The notes: generated from the letters alone by a model not told the origin. Numbered from the stretch's first letter, positions 1-7,342 are shown. The stretch is 11,960 bases of DNA from CAYMST01 sp964393115 (GCA_964393115.1 CAYMST010000144.1:1-11960); one strand, 5' to 3'. Numbers and translations: made by a program.

Positions 1-18
1 CTGCCAGCTTATTATTAG

Positions 19-49
19 AACCCTTACCCTATACGGTGAGGGTTTTTTT
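19..49 (+). terminator. Rho-independent terminator of an upstream gene outside the window
   Basis: AACCCTTACC (19-28) pairs with GGTGAGGGTT (35-44) through one G-T wobble around a 6-nt loop, and the right arm runs into seven Ts (43-49). It must end a plus-strand transcript whose gene lies mostly or wholly left of the window. Confidence 0.8.
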
Positions 50-389
50 ATGCCCTATGCTTAACAGCACCGAAACACTAGTAGCCCACTATAAACAACT
101 AATCCAGCAATACAAGCTGATAGAATGGAGTAATAGTTGCCAGGAGCGCAACAGTGGCTTACAGTAAATATTACTCCTAACAATTTTTCCATTCTACAAG
201 TATATGATTTGAAAATCTCTATGGGTATACAACACTATAATGAACCAATATGTGGGCTAATGATGATGTTATCAATGGCTTTAAACAGAATTGACGAATA
301 ACTAGTGTCCGTTTTAATATCTGAATTTACTATTTTTCCAACAGAATCCTCTGAGGGATTATTTAGGCTCTAGTAACCGATTTTTCTTT
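50..389. other. Intergenic stretch without a convincing gene
   Basis: This 340-bp stretch holds no ORF I can assign. Two short open frames exist. ATG 57-59 opens 36 codons (stop 165-167), starting MLNSTETLVAHYKQLIQQYK, but it begins only 8 bp after a terminator. A second frame is open from 137 to the stop at 299-301 and ends in MALNRIDE; its only ATGs are internal, so it could be a decayed gene tail. Neither has a visible promoter or family match. A small dyad AATCC/GGATT lies near 344-359. I see no RNA gene, and no clear TTTG/TAnnTTTG promoter for the sulfotransferase that follows. Confidence 0.4.
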
Positions 390-1211
390 ATGGCAATCAC
401 TCATTTCATTTCAGGTTTACCTCGTTCGGGATCGACACTTTTCTCTGGTATATTGACCCAAAACCCTAGGTTTTATGCCAATATGAGCAGTCCAGTTGGC
501 TCTTTGGTTAACAGTTTATTGGAGCAAATTGGAGCAGGAAGCGAATTTTATAGCTTTTTTAACGAAGAGAAGAGGAAGCGAATGTATGAGGCCGTTTTTA
601 AGGCTTACTACGAAGATCAAGAGGGCAAGGATATTATTTTTGATACTAATCGAATGTGGTCTTCTCGCCTCCATCAGTTGGTTGAGATATTCGGTGATTT
701 CAAGATGATTTGTCTTGTAAGAAATCCTGCATGGATAATGGACAGTTTCGAGCAGATTTATAGAAAAAATCCTTTTAACTATAGTAAGATGTTTGCTGCC
801 GCAAATAGACAGACTGTTTATTCACGGTGCGAAAGCATGATAAACGGTGGAATAGTTGGTGCCGCATGGGCTTCATTGAAGGAAGCCTATTACGGGGAAT
901 ATTCAGAACGTCTTCTGTTAGTCGATTACGATATTTTAGCTCAGTTTCCTAAGAAAACGATTTCGCTGATTTACGAATTCTTGGATGAGGAAAAATATGA
1001 ACATGATTTTGAAAACGTCGAGTTTTCCCATGACGAGTTCGATTATACCTTGGGTGTAAAAGGTCTGCATGCCGTTAAACGAAAGGTTGAGTTTAAACAA
1101 AGGAGAAGTATACTCCCCCCCGATCTTTTTAAGAAGTACGCAGAGATGTCTTTTTGGTTGGATACTAGAGGTACTGCGGCAAGCGTGATCGCTCCAAAAA
1201 AGGTTAAGTAA
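390..1211 (+). CDS. PAPS-dependent sulfotransferase family protein
   Basis: Probable cytosolic sulfotransferase moving a sulfuryl group from PAPS to an unknown acceptor. The N-terminus carries the 5'-phosphosulfate loop GLPRSGSTLF at residues 9-18. The 3'-phosphate binding segment is LVRNPAWIMDSF at 109-120, where Arg111 and Ser119 have the eight-residue spacing typical of sulfotransferases. At 273 residues it has the usual length for a single-domain enzyme. I see no signal peptide or membrane segment. The ATG at 390 places the loop immediately at the N-terminus, as the family expects, and no better start lies upstream. It appears monocistronic: the next gene starts 105 bp away and is unrelated. 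The substrate (glycan, lipid, small metabolite or protein tyrosine) cannot be read from the sequence. The family call is secure, the role open. Confidence 0.88.
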   Translation: MAITHFISGLPRSGSTLFSGILTQNPRFYANMSSPVGSLVNSLLEQIGAGSEFYSFFNEEKRKRMYEAVFKAYYEDQEGKDIIFDTNRMWSSRLHQLVEIFGDFKMICLVRNPAWIMDSFEQIYRKNPFNYSKMFAAANRQTVYSRCESMINGGIVGAAWASLKEAYYGEYSERLLLVDYDILAQFPKKTISLIYEFLDEEKYEHDFENVEFSHDEFDYTLGVKGLHAVKRKVEFKQRRSILPPDLFKKYAEMSFWLDTRGTAASVIAPKKVK

Positions 1212-1243
1212 GAAAAGTTAGAATAGAAATCAACGTACTATTT

Positions 1244-1265
1244 TTTTTGATTTTGTAATCAAAAA
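1244..1265. repeat. AT-rich 9-bp inverted repeat after the sulfotransferase gene
   Basis: TTTTTGATT (1244-1252) and AATCAAAAA (1257-1265) are perfect inverted arms around a 4-nt loop, 32 bp after the sulfotransferase stop. No T-run follows on the plus strand and the stem has only two G-C pairs, so it is at best a weak terminator. Confidence 0.4.
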
Positions 1266-1285
1266 CCTGGTATCTGCGTATAGAT

Positions 1286-1332
1286 CAATATTCTTATAAC
1301 TCTAAACCACCTATAAGTGCTTAAGAATATTG
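1286..1332 (+). promoter_or_regulatory. Start-codon hairpin with a competing alternative stem
   Basis: CAATATTCTTA (1286-1296) is the perfect reverse complement of TAAGAATATTG (1322-1332). The 25-nt loop contains the GTG start (1317-1319) of the large surface protein, and the right arm covers codons 2 to 6. A second stem, CTTATA (1293-1298) with TATAAG (1312-1317), shares bases with the first, so the two cannot form together. Either would affect ribosome access. A role in translational control is inference. Confidence 0.4.
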
Positions 1333-4300
1333 TAAATCATTTCGGAAGCGTGTGCATGAATGTCGCACTGGCAACATCTTCCATTTCCGCTACAGCGGCA
1401 CAACAGGCTTACTACCGAGCTAGAAGGGGGAGCTATTCTAGAAATACTCAATACATCATTGATACTAAGGTCTTGCCATATTCGGTTCAGTCTTTAGGAA
1501 AAAAGGCAAAGTTTTCTGAAACGGTCCGCCACCAACTCGGTAGGTCGCATAGTATGCGGAAAGGACAAAAAACGGTTGAACTTGTTTTGGTAGATGCAAA
1601 CGTTAAAAATAAGTACAGCATCCTTAAACAGTCTAAGCCAGGGCTCGATGTACTGGAGATAAAGCGTGATGGTGATGTTATAAAACAGCTAACAGATATT
1701 TTATCCAATTATAAAGGACTAGATGCCATTCATCTACTGTCTCACGCTCAGTCTGGAAAGCTGTTTATAGGAGGTGAATGTATCGATAAGATTGACCTTG
1801 AAAAAAGAGTGGGGGCTTTTAAAGCTATTAATAAGGCGGTAAAAAAAGGCGGAGACCTTTTGTTATATGGTTGTGAATTAGCAAAGGATGAAGGCGGGGA
1901 TGAATTTCTTGAAATAATCAAAGGGAATACCCATGTGGATGTAGCTGCTTCAATTGATAAGACGGGTAATGAGATATCTGGTGGAGATTGGGACCTCGAA
2001 ATTAAGAAAGGAATAGTGGAGACTAATCCTATAAACTCCTTGCTATCCACAGATCAGTTGAATGAAACACTCCAGGTGGTTGAACAAGAGATTATAAGTG
2101 AGTTGCAAGATTTTGATGCTCCAGCGGATGGTTCTGGTGGTGCAACTGTTTATACTACCAATGGTAATATCGCTATTAGTAATATGTACAAAACAGATGC
2201 GGGAGTGCCGTTTTTTAAGCTAAGACCTAATCAGTCTATCGCTGATGGTGGTGATCCCACTAGTTCTATTTCGCTGAACCTTAATAACTATATCACTAAG
2301 TTTCCAGATGAACAAGACGCTTCCTCAATTTATATGGCTGGGGGGTTAGCAGCTTCAGTGATTACGGATGGTTCAGAACGGCTTACATTTTATCTCTATG
2401 GCTACTCTGGCGATGCTGGACTTGGTGCAGGAGGTTTTCACTATGGCATATATGCTGGGAATATTTATGGGACTGACACCAATATGTGGGCAAATACTGA
2501 TGCTTTTAATTACTTAAACAGTTCCTCATACACTCTTGAAAATGGGTATTTTGTATTTAATGTTCGAGAGTATGGGGCTTCCATTTCCAATGGTACAAGC
2601 AATACCTGGACAGAATTGAGGGTATATGAATTACCGTCACTAAAATATACGGGCTTGCTTCCTCCGGATTTTTCATCTCTTGATTCTGTATCAGTTGAAG
2701 AAGGAACGGCAACAACGGAAGTAATTCTTGACGTAAACGCTTCTTATAATAGTAATGGTGTTGCCGATACAGATATTACCTATAGCTTGTCTGGAGATGA
2801 CGCCGATGACTTTAATTTAGACACAGATGACGGTGAGTTGCGGTTCAAGGTTTCACCTGATTTCGATACTCCGGCAGACAACGGAGCAGATAATGAATAT
2901 AACATCACCGTTACGGCAACGCAAACTGAAGGGGATGATCCTTCTACTGACCAAAATATAAAAATCATAGTGACTGAAGCAGCGGTAGTTAATCCGATTG
3001 CTGATTATGCTGATGATAACAATAATCCTGTTCCGACTATATCTGATTACAGCAACTTAGGAGTGACGGGAGTCACCTCTGATAATCTTGCTGAGATTAA
3101 CGCTATTGTAGACGGTTTGACTAGTTCTGATGTAGATGAACTGACTGAGATCCAGGCGCTGGTAGATGCCGTTGTCGCCGGAAATGTGATTGAAGACTAT
3201 GCTGATAGTAATATGAATCCAGCTCCTTCAGTTGATGATTATGAAGATTTGGGAGTGACTGGCGTTACCGTTGATAATTTAACGGAGGTCAATGCGGCGA
3301 TAGACGAACTGGGCAGTAGTGATGTAGACGAATTGACTGAGGTTCAGGATCTAGTTGACGCTGTAGTTGCCGGAAATGTGATTGAAGATTATGCTGATAG
3401 TAATATGAATCCAGCTCCTTCAGTTGATGATTATGAAGATTTGGGAGTGACTGGCGTTACCGTTGATAATTTAACGGAGGTCAATGCGGCGATAGACGAA
3501 CTGGGCAGTAGTGATGTAGACGAATTGACTGAGGTTCAGGAGTTAGTGGATGCCGTTATAGCGGGAAATTTGATTGAAGACTATGCTGATAGTAATATGA
3601 ATCCAGCTCCTTCGGTTGATGACTATGCTGATATAGGTGTGACAGGGGTTACTGTAGATAACTTAACGGAGGTCAACGCGACAATAGATGGGTTGGTAAG
3701 TGGTGATGTAGACGAATTGACTGAGGTTCAGGATGTAGTTGACGCTGTAGTTGCCGGAAATGTGATTGAAGATTATGCTGATAGTAATATGAATCCAGCA
3801 CCTTCGGTTGATGACTATGAAGATTTGGGAGTGACTGGCGTTACCGTTGATAATCTAACGGAGGTTAATGCGGCGATAGACGAACTGGGCAGTAGTGATG
3901 TAGACGAATTGACTGAGGTTCAGGAGTTAGTTGACGCTGTAGTTGCCGGAAATTTGATTGAAGACTATGCTGATAGTAATATGAATCCAGCACCTTCGGT
4001 TGATGACTATGAAGATTTGGGAGTGACTGGCGTTACCGTTGATAATCTAACGGAGGTTAATGCGGCGATAGACGAACTGGGCAGTAGTGATGTAGACGAA
4101 TTGATTGAGGTTCAGGAGTTAGTGGATGCTGTTGTAGCGGGAAATGTGATTGAAGACTATGCCGATAGTAATACGAATCCAGCTCCTTCGGTTGATGACT
4201 ATGAAGATTTGGGAGTGACTGGCGTAACCGTTGATAATTTAATGGAGATTAATGCAGCTATAAACGCACTTGGCAGCAGTGACGTGGATGAACTGGAAGA

Positions 4301-5840
4301 AGTGCAAGATATCGTGGATGAAATAAACAATCCTGCTTTTACTTGGACAGGTACTACTTCTTCCGCCTGGCAGTTAGCTAGCAACTGGGATAAGAACGCT
4401 GTACCTGATTCTAGCGCTAATATTACGGTGCCAGATGTTGCAAATCAGCCGGTCATAGACTCGACCTTTGGGGTTAATCATATAACTATAGAAGCTGGGG
4501 CTACTATTACTATTAATTCCGGAGGTGGACTCGCAATTTATGGAGACGTACTTGGGACGGGACAAGCAATCGTTAAGCGAAATACGCTTAGTAGGGGTTA
4601 CAGCATTATAGGGTCACCTATAACTTCTCAAGTAGTTTCAAGCCTAACAACGAATATCACTTACCTCTGGGATGAAGTCAATAATACTTACGTTAGTGCT
4701 GCGGACTCTACACTAAGTCCTGGTGAAGGAATGTTTTTAGCTCTAGCTCCTTCAGTTACATTTTCAGGTACTTTGAACAGTGATACAATTGAAGTTGTAT
4801 TGAGTAAAGTAGGTGCTGGTGAGAACTCTATATCTGATGGGAATAATCTTGTAGCGAACCCATATGCTGCAGCTATTAGTCGCTCCAAATTTATTTCGGC
4901 TAATAGTGATGTTCTTACAGGAGGTGCCATTTACTTTTGGGATGATGGTAAAGCCAATGAGGGAGGTCTCCGAGACGGTGGGTATGTAGTGGTGAATGAT
5001 TTAGGTGTAACGTTACCGGCCAGAGGGATTACGGGTAAAAAGTTTGATACTCTTAATAATACCATTGGTTCGGTACAGGGGTTTTATGTCATGGCAGAGA
5101 ATGACGGCGACGTATTAAAGTTTACTCCAGACATGCAGCAGATGCTTGGTAATGCGGACTCTACTTTTTTCAGAAGGTTTGATAATAAAGAGTCTCTCAA
5201 GCTATCCCTTTCCGGTCCTGAGGATTTATATCAAGAATTAATAGTCGCACGAGTGGATAATGCAACGAATCAGGTCGATAAGGCCTATGATGCACCATTG
5301 CTTGAAATTAATGACGGACTCTCATTTTATAGCTTGATTAATAGTAAACCATATGCCATTCAAGCCGTGTCTAAGAATGGTATCCAAAGGGTTCAGTTAG
5401 GAATTGACGTTCCCGTACTCGCTAAGTATACATTAGAGTTTAACTCACTTATTAGAGTAAAGAATGCGATGTTACTTGATAGAGAAAATGGTATAACTTA
5501 TCCAGTAGAGGAGAGGGGACAAATTGAGTTAAGTCTAGAACCAGGACGACACGATAATCGATTTGAGTTAATATTTAGTCAAAATGGCTATCAGATAACT
5601 GCCTTAGACGCTAGCAAAAACTTATGGTTGAGTGGGGATAGAGCCTCACTTATTGCGCATACGAATCAACATGGTGATCAAAATCTAACATTAACTGACC
5701 TTCAAGGAAGAATGATTTATGCTAACGGAACTGTCAAAATTGTTGATGGGCAAATATCAATCCCGAGTACTAATTTGGTAGAAAACACAGTTTACATCTT
5801 AACCGTTGGCAAGAATAGTATCAAATTCGTTTTACCATAA
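1317..5840 (+). CDS. Large T9SS-secreted repeat protein with DUF4347 and cadherin-like domains
   Basis: This 1507-residue protein is probably exported by Sec and the type IX system to the cell surface or outside. Residues 1-28 resemble a weak signal peptide ending in SATA. Residues 85-230 are a DUF4347 domain: IHLLSHA (His143), LLLYGCELA (Cys186) and GGDWDLEI. About 255-445 is unassigned. About 450-556 is cadherin-like. Residues 559-1006 are seven 64-residue acidic repeats. From 1007 comes a G8-like segment (WTGTTSSAW, NWDKNAVP), then beta-rich sequence. The last roughly 80 residues fit a T9SS type A sorting domain (LTLTDLQGRMIYA, then VYILTVGKNSIKFVLP). A TAA directly precedes the GTG start, so no longer frame exists; ATG 1356 is an alternative but shortens the signal peptide. 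Adhesion or matrix function is inferred from architecture. The His/Cys pair recalls caspase-like folds, but activity is unproven. Confidence 0.85.
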   Translation: MLKNIVNHFGSVCMNVALATSSISATAAQQAYYRARRGSYSRNTQYIIDTKVLPYSVQSLGKKAKFSETVRHQLGRSHSMRKGQKTVELVLVDANVKNKYSILKQSKPGLDVLEIKRDGDVIKQLTDILSNYKGLDAIHLLSHAQSGKLFIGGECIDKIDLEKRVGAFKAINKAVKKGGDLLLYGCELAKDEGGDEFLEIIKGNTHVDVAASIDKTGNEISGGDWDLEIKKGIVETNPINSLLSTDQLNETLQVVEQEIISELQDFDAPADGSGGATVYTTNGNIAISNMYKTDAGVPFFKLRPNQSIADGGDPTSSISLNLNNYITKFPDEQDASSIYMAGGLAASVITDGSERLTFYLYGYSGDAGLGAGGFHYGIYAGNIYGTDTNMWANTDAFNYLNSSSYTLENGYFVFNVREYGASISNGTSNTWTELRVYELPSLKYTGLLPPDFSSLDSVSVEEGTATTEVILDVNASYNSNGVADTDITYSLSGDDADDFNLDTDDGELRFKVSPDFDTPADNGADNEYNITVTATQTEGDDPSTDQNIKIIVTEAAVVNPIADYADDNNNPVPTISDYSNLGVTGVTSDNLAEINAIVDGLTSSDVDELTEIQALVDAVVAGNVIEDYADSNMNPAPSVDDYEDLGVTGVTVDNLTEVNAAIDELGSSDVDELTEVQDLVDAVVAGNVIEDYADSNMNPAPSVDDYEDLGVTGVTVDNLTEVNAAIDELGSSDVDELTEVQELVDAVIAGNLIEDYADSNMNPAPSVDDYADIGVTGVTVDNLTEVNATIDGLVSGDVDELTEVQDVVDAVVAGNVIEDYADSNMNPAPSVDDYEDLGVTGVTVDNLTEVNAAIDELGSSDVDELTEVQELVDAVVAGNLIEDYADSNMNPAPSVDDYEDLGVTGVTVDNLTEVNAAIDELGSSDVDELIEVQELVDAVVAGNVIEDYADSNTNPAPSVDDYEDLGVTGVTVDNLMEINAAINALGSSDVDELEEVQDIVDEINNPAFTWTGTTSSAWQLASNWDKNAVPDSSANITVPDVANQPVIDSTFGVNHITIEAGATITINSGGGLAIYGDVLGTGQAIVKRNTLSRGYSIIGSPITSQVVSSLTTNITYLWDEVNNTYVSAADSTLSPGEGMFLALAPSVTFSGTLNSDTIEVVLSKVGAGENSISDGNNLVANPYAAAISRSKFISANSDVLTGGAIYFWDDGKANEGGLRDGGYVVVNDLGVTLPARGITGKKFDTLNNTIGSVQGFYVMAENDGDVLKFTPDMQQMLGNADSTFFRRFDNKESLKLSLSGPEDLYQELIVARVDNATNQVDKAYDAPLLEINDGLSFYSLINSKPYAIQAVSKNGIQRVQLGIDVPVLAKYTLEFNSLIRVKNAMLLDRENGITYPVEERGQIELSLEPGRHDNRFELIFSQNGYQITALDASKNLWLSGDRASLIAHTNQHGDQNLTLTDLQGRMIYANGTVKIVDGQISIPSTNLVENTVYILTVGKNSIKFVLP
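2991..4334 (+). repeat. Seven in-frame tandem repeats of 192 bp (64 residues)
   Basis: Units start at 2991, 3183, 3375, 3567, 3759, 3951 and 4143 with no length change. The core pattern is an IEDYADSNMNPAPS segment, then DLGVTGVTVDNLTEVNA, then SSDVDELTEVQ and LVDAVVAG. Unit 1 and the end of unit 7 are the most diverged. Units 2 and 3 are almost identical in DNA, as are units 5 and 6, while unit 4 differs (ADIGVTGV, GLVSGDVDEL). That points to recent duplication or gene conversion. The protein repeat is acidic and probably helical; GVTGVT repeats of this type occur in other large bacterial surface proteins. Confidence 0.95.
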
Positions 5841-5854
5841 ATATGGAGTTAAAC

Positions 5855-5900
5855 AAATTGAGCAACTGATGAAGGTTCATCTCAGTTGCTCAATTTATTT
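5855..5900 (+). terminator. Terminator of the large surface-protein gene
   Basis: AAATTGAGCAACTGA (5855-5869) and TCAGTTGCTCAATTT (5882-5896) form a perfect 15-bp stem with a 12-nt loop, 14 bp after the stop codon. The T-tract is short (ATTT), so the long stem is the main evidence. It is nearly symmetrical and could act on both strands. Confidence 0.8.
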
Positions 5901-5992
5901 AACCGCAGCTATTTGCAAACGTTGCTTTAGAAACTTTGCACCTAAAGCCAAACTAATTTTCTGATTTAAAAAAAACATATTAACCCATAAGT

Positions 5993-6059
5993 TTATTTAG
6001 ACTGAATTTGAATAACTGTTCTTTTGATTTTAGATTTGCTGTAGAATTAGTCTAAATAA
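5993..6059 (+). promoter_or_regulatory. Paired operator-like palindromes flanking the promoter
   Basis: TTATTTAGACT (5993-6003) and AGTCTAAATAA (6049-6059) are perfect 11-bp inverted arms around the promoter. Each arm also belongs to its own dyad of the form TTTAGA-N5-TCTAAA: TTTAGA-CTGAA-TTTGAA (5996-6012) overlaps the -33 element, and TGTAGA-ATTAG-TCTAAA (6040-6056) overlaps the predicted start site. This layout fits repression by a dimeric regulator. An iron-responsive regulator is inferred only from the ferritin nearby. Confidence 0.55.
6007..6038 (+). promoter_or_regulatory. Bacteroidota-type promoter of the Cys-rich protein operon
   Basis: TTTG (6007-6010, -33 element), 20 nt, then TAGATTTG (6031-6038, -7 element) match the Bacteroidota consensus TTTG / TAnnTTTG. 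Transcription would start near 6045, 15-20 nt before the ATG at 6062. Confidence 0.7.
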
Positions 6060-6061
6060 GG

Positions 6062-6217
6062 ATGACGGAAGAGTTTAATAGTAACGTTCAGTTGTTAGAA
6101 AAGTATCAGACTGGTTATGTAATAAAGGATCAGTTTAGTGAAGAATGTGTCTTTAAGAAATGCTGCAAAAAGTATAAGAAGAAGGGACGTCACTGTAAAA
6201 ATTGTCCGAAACTCTAG
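6062..6217 (+). CDS. Small cysteine- and lysine-rich protein, 51 residues
   Basis: I do not recognise a named family. The frame runs from ATG 6062 to TAG 6215-6217. The N-terminal half is acidic and unremarkable. The second half packs Cys29, Cys34, Cys35, Cys45 and Cys48 among lysines (KKCCKKYKKKGRHCKNCPKL). The CC plus CxxC arrangement with His44 suggests a small metal- or cluster-binding module, which is inference. Support that it is a real gene: a consensus promoter ends 24 bp upstream, the next ATG follows 3 nt after its stop, and the Cys-rich tail is too ordered for chance. It has no signal peptide and should be cytosolic. Its place in front of a ferritin gene sharing an operator motif suggests an iron-related job. 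Confidence 0.7.
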   Translation: MTEEFNSNVQLLEKYQTGYVIKDQFSEECVFKKCCKKYKKKGRHCKNCPKL

Positions 6218-6220
6218 CTT

Positions 6221-6556
6221 ATGAAGACTCTTTGCAACGAGGTTTTGTATAAAACTGAAAGTTTTGAAGTTATTTTAAATCCGAAGTCCGCAGCACTAAT
6301 TGTAGACTTTTATGGTGATAAGATTCAATTTAGACTATGTGAGTTCTTTAACTTTAAAAAAAGGATATTAGCGCTTGACCTTTTAGAACTCTTCCAATCA
6401 AATACTCGTGACTCAGAACTCATTGAGTTACCCCACACAGGCCGATTTATTTTGCTTTCTATAAAACAAATCCTTGAGGTTAGAGATTTATTATGTGGAG
6501 CTCATGTCATGATGGAGCTTAACAGTCTCATTCATCAAGAGATTATTAGAAAGTAA
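6221..6556 (+). CDS. Conserved-looking 111-residue protein of unknown function
   Basis: This is the second gene of the two-gene operon, starting 3 nt after the stop of the Cys-rich gene, so it is probably translationally coupled. It is a soluble alpha/beta protein without signal peptide or membrane segment; Cys5, Cys40 and Cys92 form no recognisable cluster motif. The N-terminal half is beta-like (FEVILNPKSAALIVDFYGD), and the C-terminal half is helical with a hydrophobic pattern (RFILLSIKQILEVRDLL). Its size and layout remind me of the small Bacteroidota family DUF6686, but I cannot confirm membership. It ends 86 bp before ferritin, and an operator-like dyad begins on the base after its stop. 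A role in iron or metal handling is inferred from context only. Confidence 0.7.
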   Translation: MKTLCNEVLYKTESFEVILNPKSAALIVDFYGDKIQFRLCEFFNFKKRILALDLLELFQSNTRDSELIELPHTGRFILLSIKQILEVRDLLCGAHVMMELNSLIHQEIIRK

Positions 6557-6573
6557 CTTAGACCAAATTTAAA
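6557..6573 (+). promoter_or_regulatory. Third copy of the TTTAGA-N5-TCTAAA-like operator, upstream of ferritin
   Basis: CTTAGA-CCAAA-TTTAAA matches the dyad spacing of the two sites at 5996-6012 and 6040-6056. Over 16 bases (6558-6573 versus 5997-6012) it agrees with the first site at 13. It lies about 13 bp upstream of the proposed ferritin -33 element, a position different from the operon sites. Confidence 0.4.
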
Positions 6574-6585
6574 ATAGAAGGCTAA

Positions 6586-6617
6586 TTGGTCATTTAGGTG
6601 CCAAAGTTTTAGATTTA
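6586..6617 (+). promoter_or_regulatory. Probable ferritin promoter
   Basis: TTGG (6586-6589), 20 nt, then TAGATTTA (6610-6617) resemble the Bacteroidota TTTG / TAnnTTTG pair with a mismatch in each box. Transcription would begin near 6624, giving a leader of about 19 nt before ATG 6643. Confidence 0.4.
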
Positions 6618-6642
6618 GCCTCATTAAAGTCGAAAATCACTT

Positions 6643-7185
6643 ATGCAGGACATATTAAGAAAACATCACGTGCTCAAGGATTCAATCGTTACTATCCTTA
6701 ACAAACAGATCAAAATGGAGGCCCAGGCATCCGCAGCATACCTAGCCATGGCGGCTTGGTGCGATGTTAGAGGGTATGACAACAGTGCTGAATTCTTCTT
6801 CAAGCAATCTGATGGAGAAAGAGCACATATGATGAAGCTTTTTCAGTACTTAACGGACATGGAATGCCAGGCTATATCTCCGGCTCTTGAAGACAGTCAA
6901 CATGACTTCCAGGATTTAAGAAGTATTTTCGAAAAGGCTCTAGAAATGGAAATTTCGGTGACGGATTCTATTCATGAGATCGTTAAGCTATGTCGAGAAG
7001 AAATTGATATGGCAACAGAAGAATTCATGCGTTGGTTTGTCATGGAGCAAATCGAAGAGGAATACGTAGCCCGCAGATGTGTTGAATTATTTGACGTATT
7101 GGGAGAAGATAAGATTGCGTTAGGTATGTTTGAGGAGCGCGTATTAGGTGTTGAATATAAACCAGCAACAGGAGAGCCGGCATAG
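6643..7185 (+). CDS. ftnA: Non-haem ferritin (FtnA type)
   Basis: Iron-storage ferritin, expected to form a 24-subunit cytosolic shell that oxidises Fe(II) and stores the mineral. The ferroxidase ligands line up with E. coli FtnA at a constant offset of nine: Glu26 and Tyr33 (KMEAQASAAY), Glu59 and His62 (GERAH), Glu103 (ALEMEI), Glu135-Gln136 and Glu139 (VMEQIEEE). All expected residues are present, so it should be active. There is no haem-binding bacterioferritin hallmark that I can see. At 180 residues it is slightly longer than E. coli FtnA because of about nine extra N-terminal and a few C-terminal residues. The ATG at 6643 is the first available start. It has its own likely promoter and strong terminator. 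An upstream operator-like dyad shared with the preceding operon suggests co-regulation. Confidence 0.95.
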   Translation: MQDILRKHHVLKDSIVTILNKQIKMEAQASAAYLAMAAWCDVRGYDNSAEFFFKQSDGERAHMMKLFQYLTDMECQAISPALEDSQHDFQDLRSIFEKALEMEISVTDSIHEIVKLCREEIDMATEEFMRWFVMEQIEEEYVARRCVELFDVLGEDKIALGMFEERVLGVEYKPATGEPA

Positions 7186-7216
7186 GCTTTTTAAGTCAAG
7201 ATCTTAATAAGTAGAG

Positions 7217-7247
7217 ACAGCGGTCCGTACAAGACCGCTGTTTTTTT
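7217..7247 (+). terminator. Rho-independent terminator of ferritin
   Basis: ACAGCGGTC (7217-7225) pairs perfectly with GACCGCTGT (7233-7241) around a 7-nt loop and is followed by a run of Ts to 7247. It lies 31 bp after the ferritin stop. The minus side lacks a T-run, so it does not obviously serve the convergent operon. Confidence 0.92.
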
Positions 7248-7342
7248 ATGCTGTTTTATTTTTACCACTTTACTTCAAACTGTATTATTTGTTAGTGAAA
7301 TCATTTGATAATTAAGGGTTTGTGATTTTGATCCCTGTAGGT

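Noticed and set aside
302..330. Insertion-sequence end (TAGTGTCCGTTTTAA)
   Set aside because: No matching inverted end, target duplication or transposase was found in the window.
1244..1265. Rho-independent terminator of the sulfotransferase
   Set aside because: The stem is almost all A-T and no T-run follows on the coding strand.
1748..2050. Minus-strand 100-codon frame opposite the DUF4347 region
   Set aside because: The plus strand has recognisable DUF4347 motifs here; the reverse frame shows only Ser/Pro-rich shadow sequence.
2991..4334. CRISPR array or non-coding satellite
   Set aside because: The units are 192 bp, directly adjacent, without spacers, and stay in frame inside a protein gene.
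6561..6591. Terminator formed by GACCAAATT / AATTGGTC after the 111-residue gene
   Set aside because: The stem has a bulge and a 14-nt loop, and no T-run follows; the left arm is better explained as part of the operator-like dyad.
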